Positions 62,361-64,000 of a DNA stretch of 64,000 nucleotides are shown here, one piece after another (position 1 is the first letter of the stretch; each line of letters opens with the position of its first letter). Under the pieces are notes generated by a model, which was given only the letters and a program-made list of their open reading frames with translations, was not told where the DNA came from and ran no database searches. Origin of the DNA: Cinclus cinclus (lineage: Eukaryota > Chordata > Aves > Passeriformes > Cinclidae); contig NC_085052.1 of NCBI RefSeq assembly GCF_963662255.1, positions 5,872,807-5,936,806 on the forward strand, read 5' to 3'. The position numbers were made by a program, and so were the translations under genes.

Positions 62361-64000
62361 AAAATGTATTTTTTCTCTGCTGAACCAGCAAATGAAATCA
62401 CTGTGAACTGCTCACCAAGACACACCATGGTTTGGAATACATTGAATCAGCAATGCAAAATTTGGACATTAACACACAAGTTGCCTTCTGAATTTTCATA
62501 TTTCCTTCTATACAATTGACCTGATTTATAGTAGGACTCTAGTAAAAAGTTGATTATTCCACATTTCTTTAATTTTGCATATTGAGTATTATCTACAAAA
62601 GTTAGCCATGTTCTCTTAATCTTTTGCCATGTTAGCTCCAGACTCATGCTCACACTCAAGTCCAAACTCTCCTGACAGACCTCACGAGTGATACACCTTG
62701 ATTTATGTTTTGGCCGACACTGAAATGAGTCAACTGGTGCAGCAGGCAAAGAGAAGGATGAGACAATCCCAAGCAAATTCAAGTACATAGAAGAAATGTA
62801 ACTTGTTCAAACCCTATGGTAAAGAAAAAGTGAACCTTTACTCAAGTACAGACAACAAGGACGAAGCCAGAGTTTAACTGGTGTATCTTCACTAAATTAC
62901 TGGCAGGGATTAATTTAACCCAAATAAAAGAAAAACTCTCAGAGAAAATCTCACTGATGTCTGAGACAATCTTTAAACTGCATGACAGTGTATTCAGGTT
63001 TCTTAGCCATAGCACCAACATACTATGATATAAAGACTCATTTTTTTTGTGAAACAAACACATTACGAATCCATGTTTGGATATGAGACTAAAGGTAGAA
63101 GCACACATGCAATCACCAGATACTGATCGGAGTTTGCTAATCACTTCTTCTGAGAGACCTAAAGTCTCCTCTTGGAATGCTCGTCAACAACTGCTGGACA
63201 TAGCAGGGCTCTCTGCAATATAATTTGGCTCAATCCTTTGAAAATGCTCAGGTAGCACTTCAGCCATGAGTAGAATTAGGACTGCCAAAACCACTGTTTC
63301 TACTTTTGTTGCTGCAAAAATCTTAGTGATAAAAAGCAGTTCAGAAAAGATTCCAAGTAATGTCCATTCAGTTTCTGGTTAAACTTATTTGATGCACTCC
63401 ATTACTCAGAATCATTTAGAGCTATAAAAAAATGCTACAATAGTGAAGATTCTTGAATAAATAATTCTCAATTAAGTGTTAGCACCTAATTATATTAACT
63501 TACAGTAATTACTGATTCAATTATGAAATTGAAGATTAACCTGAAAATGCAGACTGGTTAATTTATTTTTATGATAGCTATATAGTAATAGCACATGAAG
63601 TTGGGCTTCTTTGGGCACAGGCAAGGTAGGGTTAATTTTAACACTCTTTTAGGAAGCTGGATTGTCTTGCCACACTTGAATATCTGACTAGAATACATAC
63701 TGGATTGTGTCTGACACAATGTTCCATTTATTACTCTGTAGTCTCATAGCACAGAAATAGGGGAAGTAATAGACCTTGCTTTTTATCACCTCTGTTTATG
63801 ATTTCATCTTTTTCAGTCAAAATTTGTACAGGGCATTTCCTGACATATTAAGTAGAAGAAGCAAACATATTTCTTGATATATTTATTTTTGGGTTTTGTC
63901 TTGTGAATGGGAAAGTTAGAGAATGGTTTATGGGTCACATTTGGTTGGAGGGGAGAATAGGTTCAACTGTCAGTCCAAATGACATCAGTTAAGTATTTAA

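Larger units (their letters stand above)
60701..64000. other. Non-coding stretch
   Basis: AT-rich sequence. It holds a perfect hairpin at 61194-61226 and an old repeat relic at 62.28 kb, listed separately. Two minus-strand frames (62447-62788, 113 codons; 62842-63144, 100 codons) sit close together but lack recognised domains and convincing splice sites. Confidence 0.4.

Noticed and set aside
62447..63144. Two neighbouring minus-strand ORFs of 113 and 100 codons as a possible broken gene
   Set aside because: No domain recognised in either frame, no conserved motif order, no splice sites linking them. Treated as chance frames.

Overview
The window looks like nuclear DNA from a bird, or at least an archosaur or other sauropsid. 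The base composition is AT-rich and CpG-poor, there are no bacterial-style gene blocks, and several truncated LINEs end in the CR1 3' signature (a 'gatgatct..aggtcccttccaaccc..ccattctgtgattctgtg'-like tail). CR1 is the dominant retroposon of birds. No complete protein-coding gene, rRNA, tRNA or CRISPR array is visible. The region reads as intergenic or deep intronic sequence of a gene-poor chromosome segment.

Layout. Positions 1-6600 are unique non-coding DNA with a long T run, an A run, a GTGA microsatellite (about 4157-4235) and an A-rich tract (5441-5587). A 400-bp CR1 3' fragment lies at 6610-7008, with a short CR1 tail at 9128-9205. Positions 9.2-24.6 kb are unique sequence. They carry three small tandem duplications clustered at 11.07-11.43 kb and two reverse-oriented MIR-like ancient SINE relics (17.66-17.80 and 19.66-19.82 kb). 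A third, forward MIR-like relic lies at 24.69-24.82 kb, next to a tiny CpG cluster (24919-24960). Positions 25-40.7 kb are featureless apart from stretches that look like, but cannot be shown to be, conserved non-coding DNA. Three more CR1 pieces lie at 40.77-41.03, 43.76-43.84 and 44.44-44.55 kb. All five CR1 pieces point the same way.

On the minus strand, 54.33-54.22 kb and 49.04-48.83 kb form two open segments with good splice acceptors, good donors and matching phase. They could be consecutive internal exons of an unrecognised gene, or exons of a non-coding RNA; this is the only possible gene signal I can defend. A decayed L2/CR1-superfamily LINE reverse-transcriptase C-terminus lies at 60.22-60.70 kb and is interrupted by frameshifts. 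Several further short relics match a phrase pattern I recall from ancient amniote interspersed repeats (38.31, 42.57, 53.42 and 62.28 kb).

Nearly all open frames in the window, including those of 130-195 codons, are explained by chance in AT-rich DNA, by simple repeats, or by repeats read through. I found no convincing novel system.
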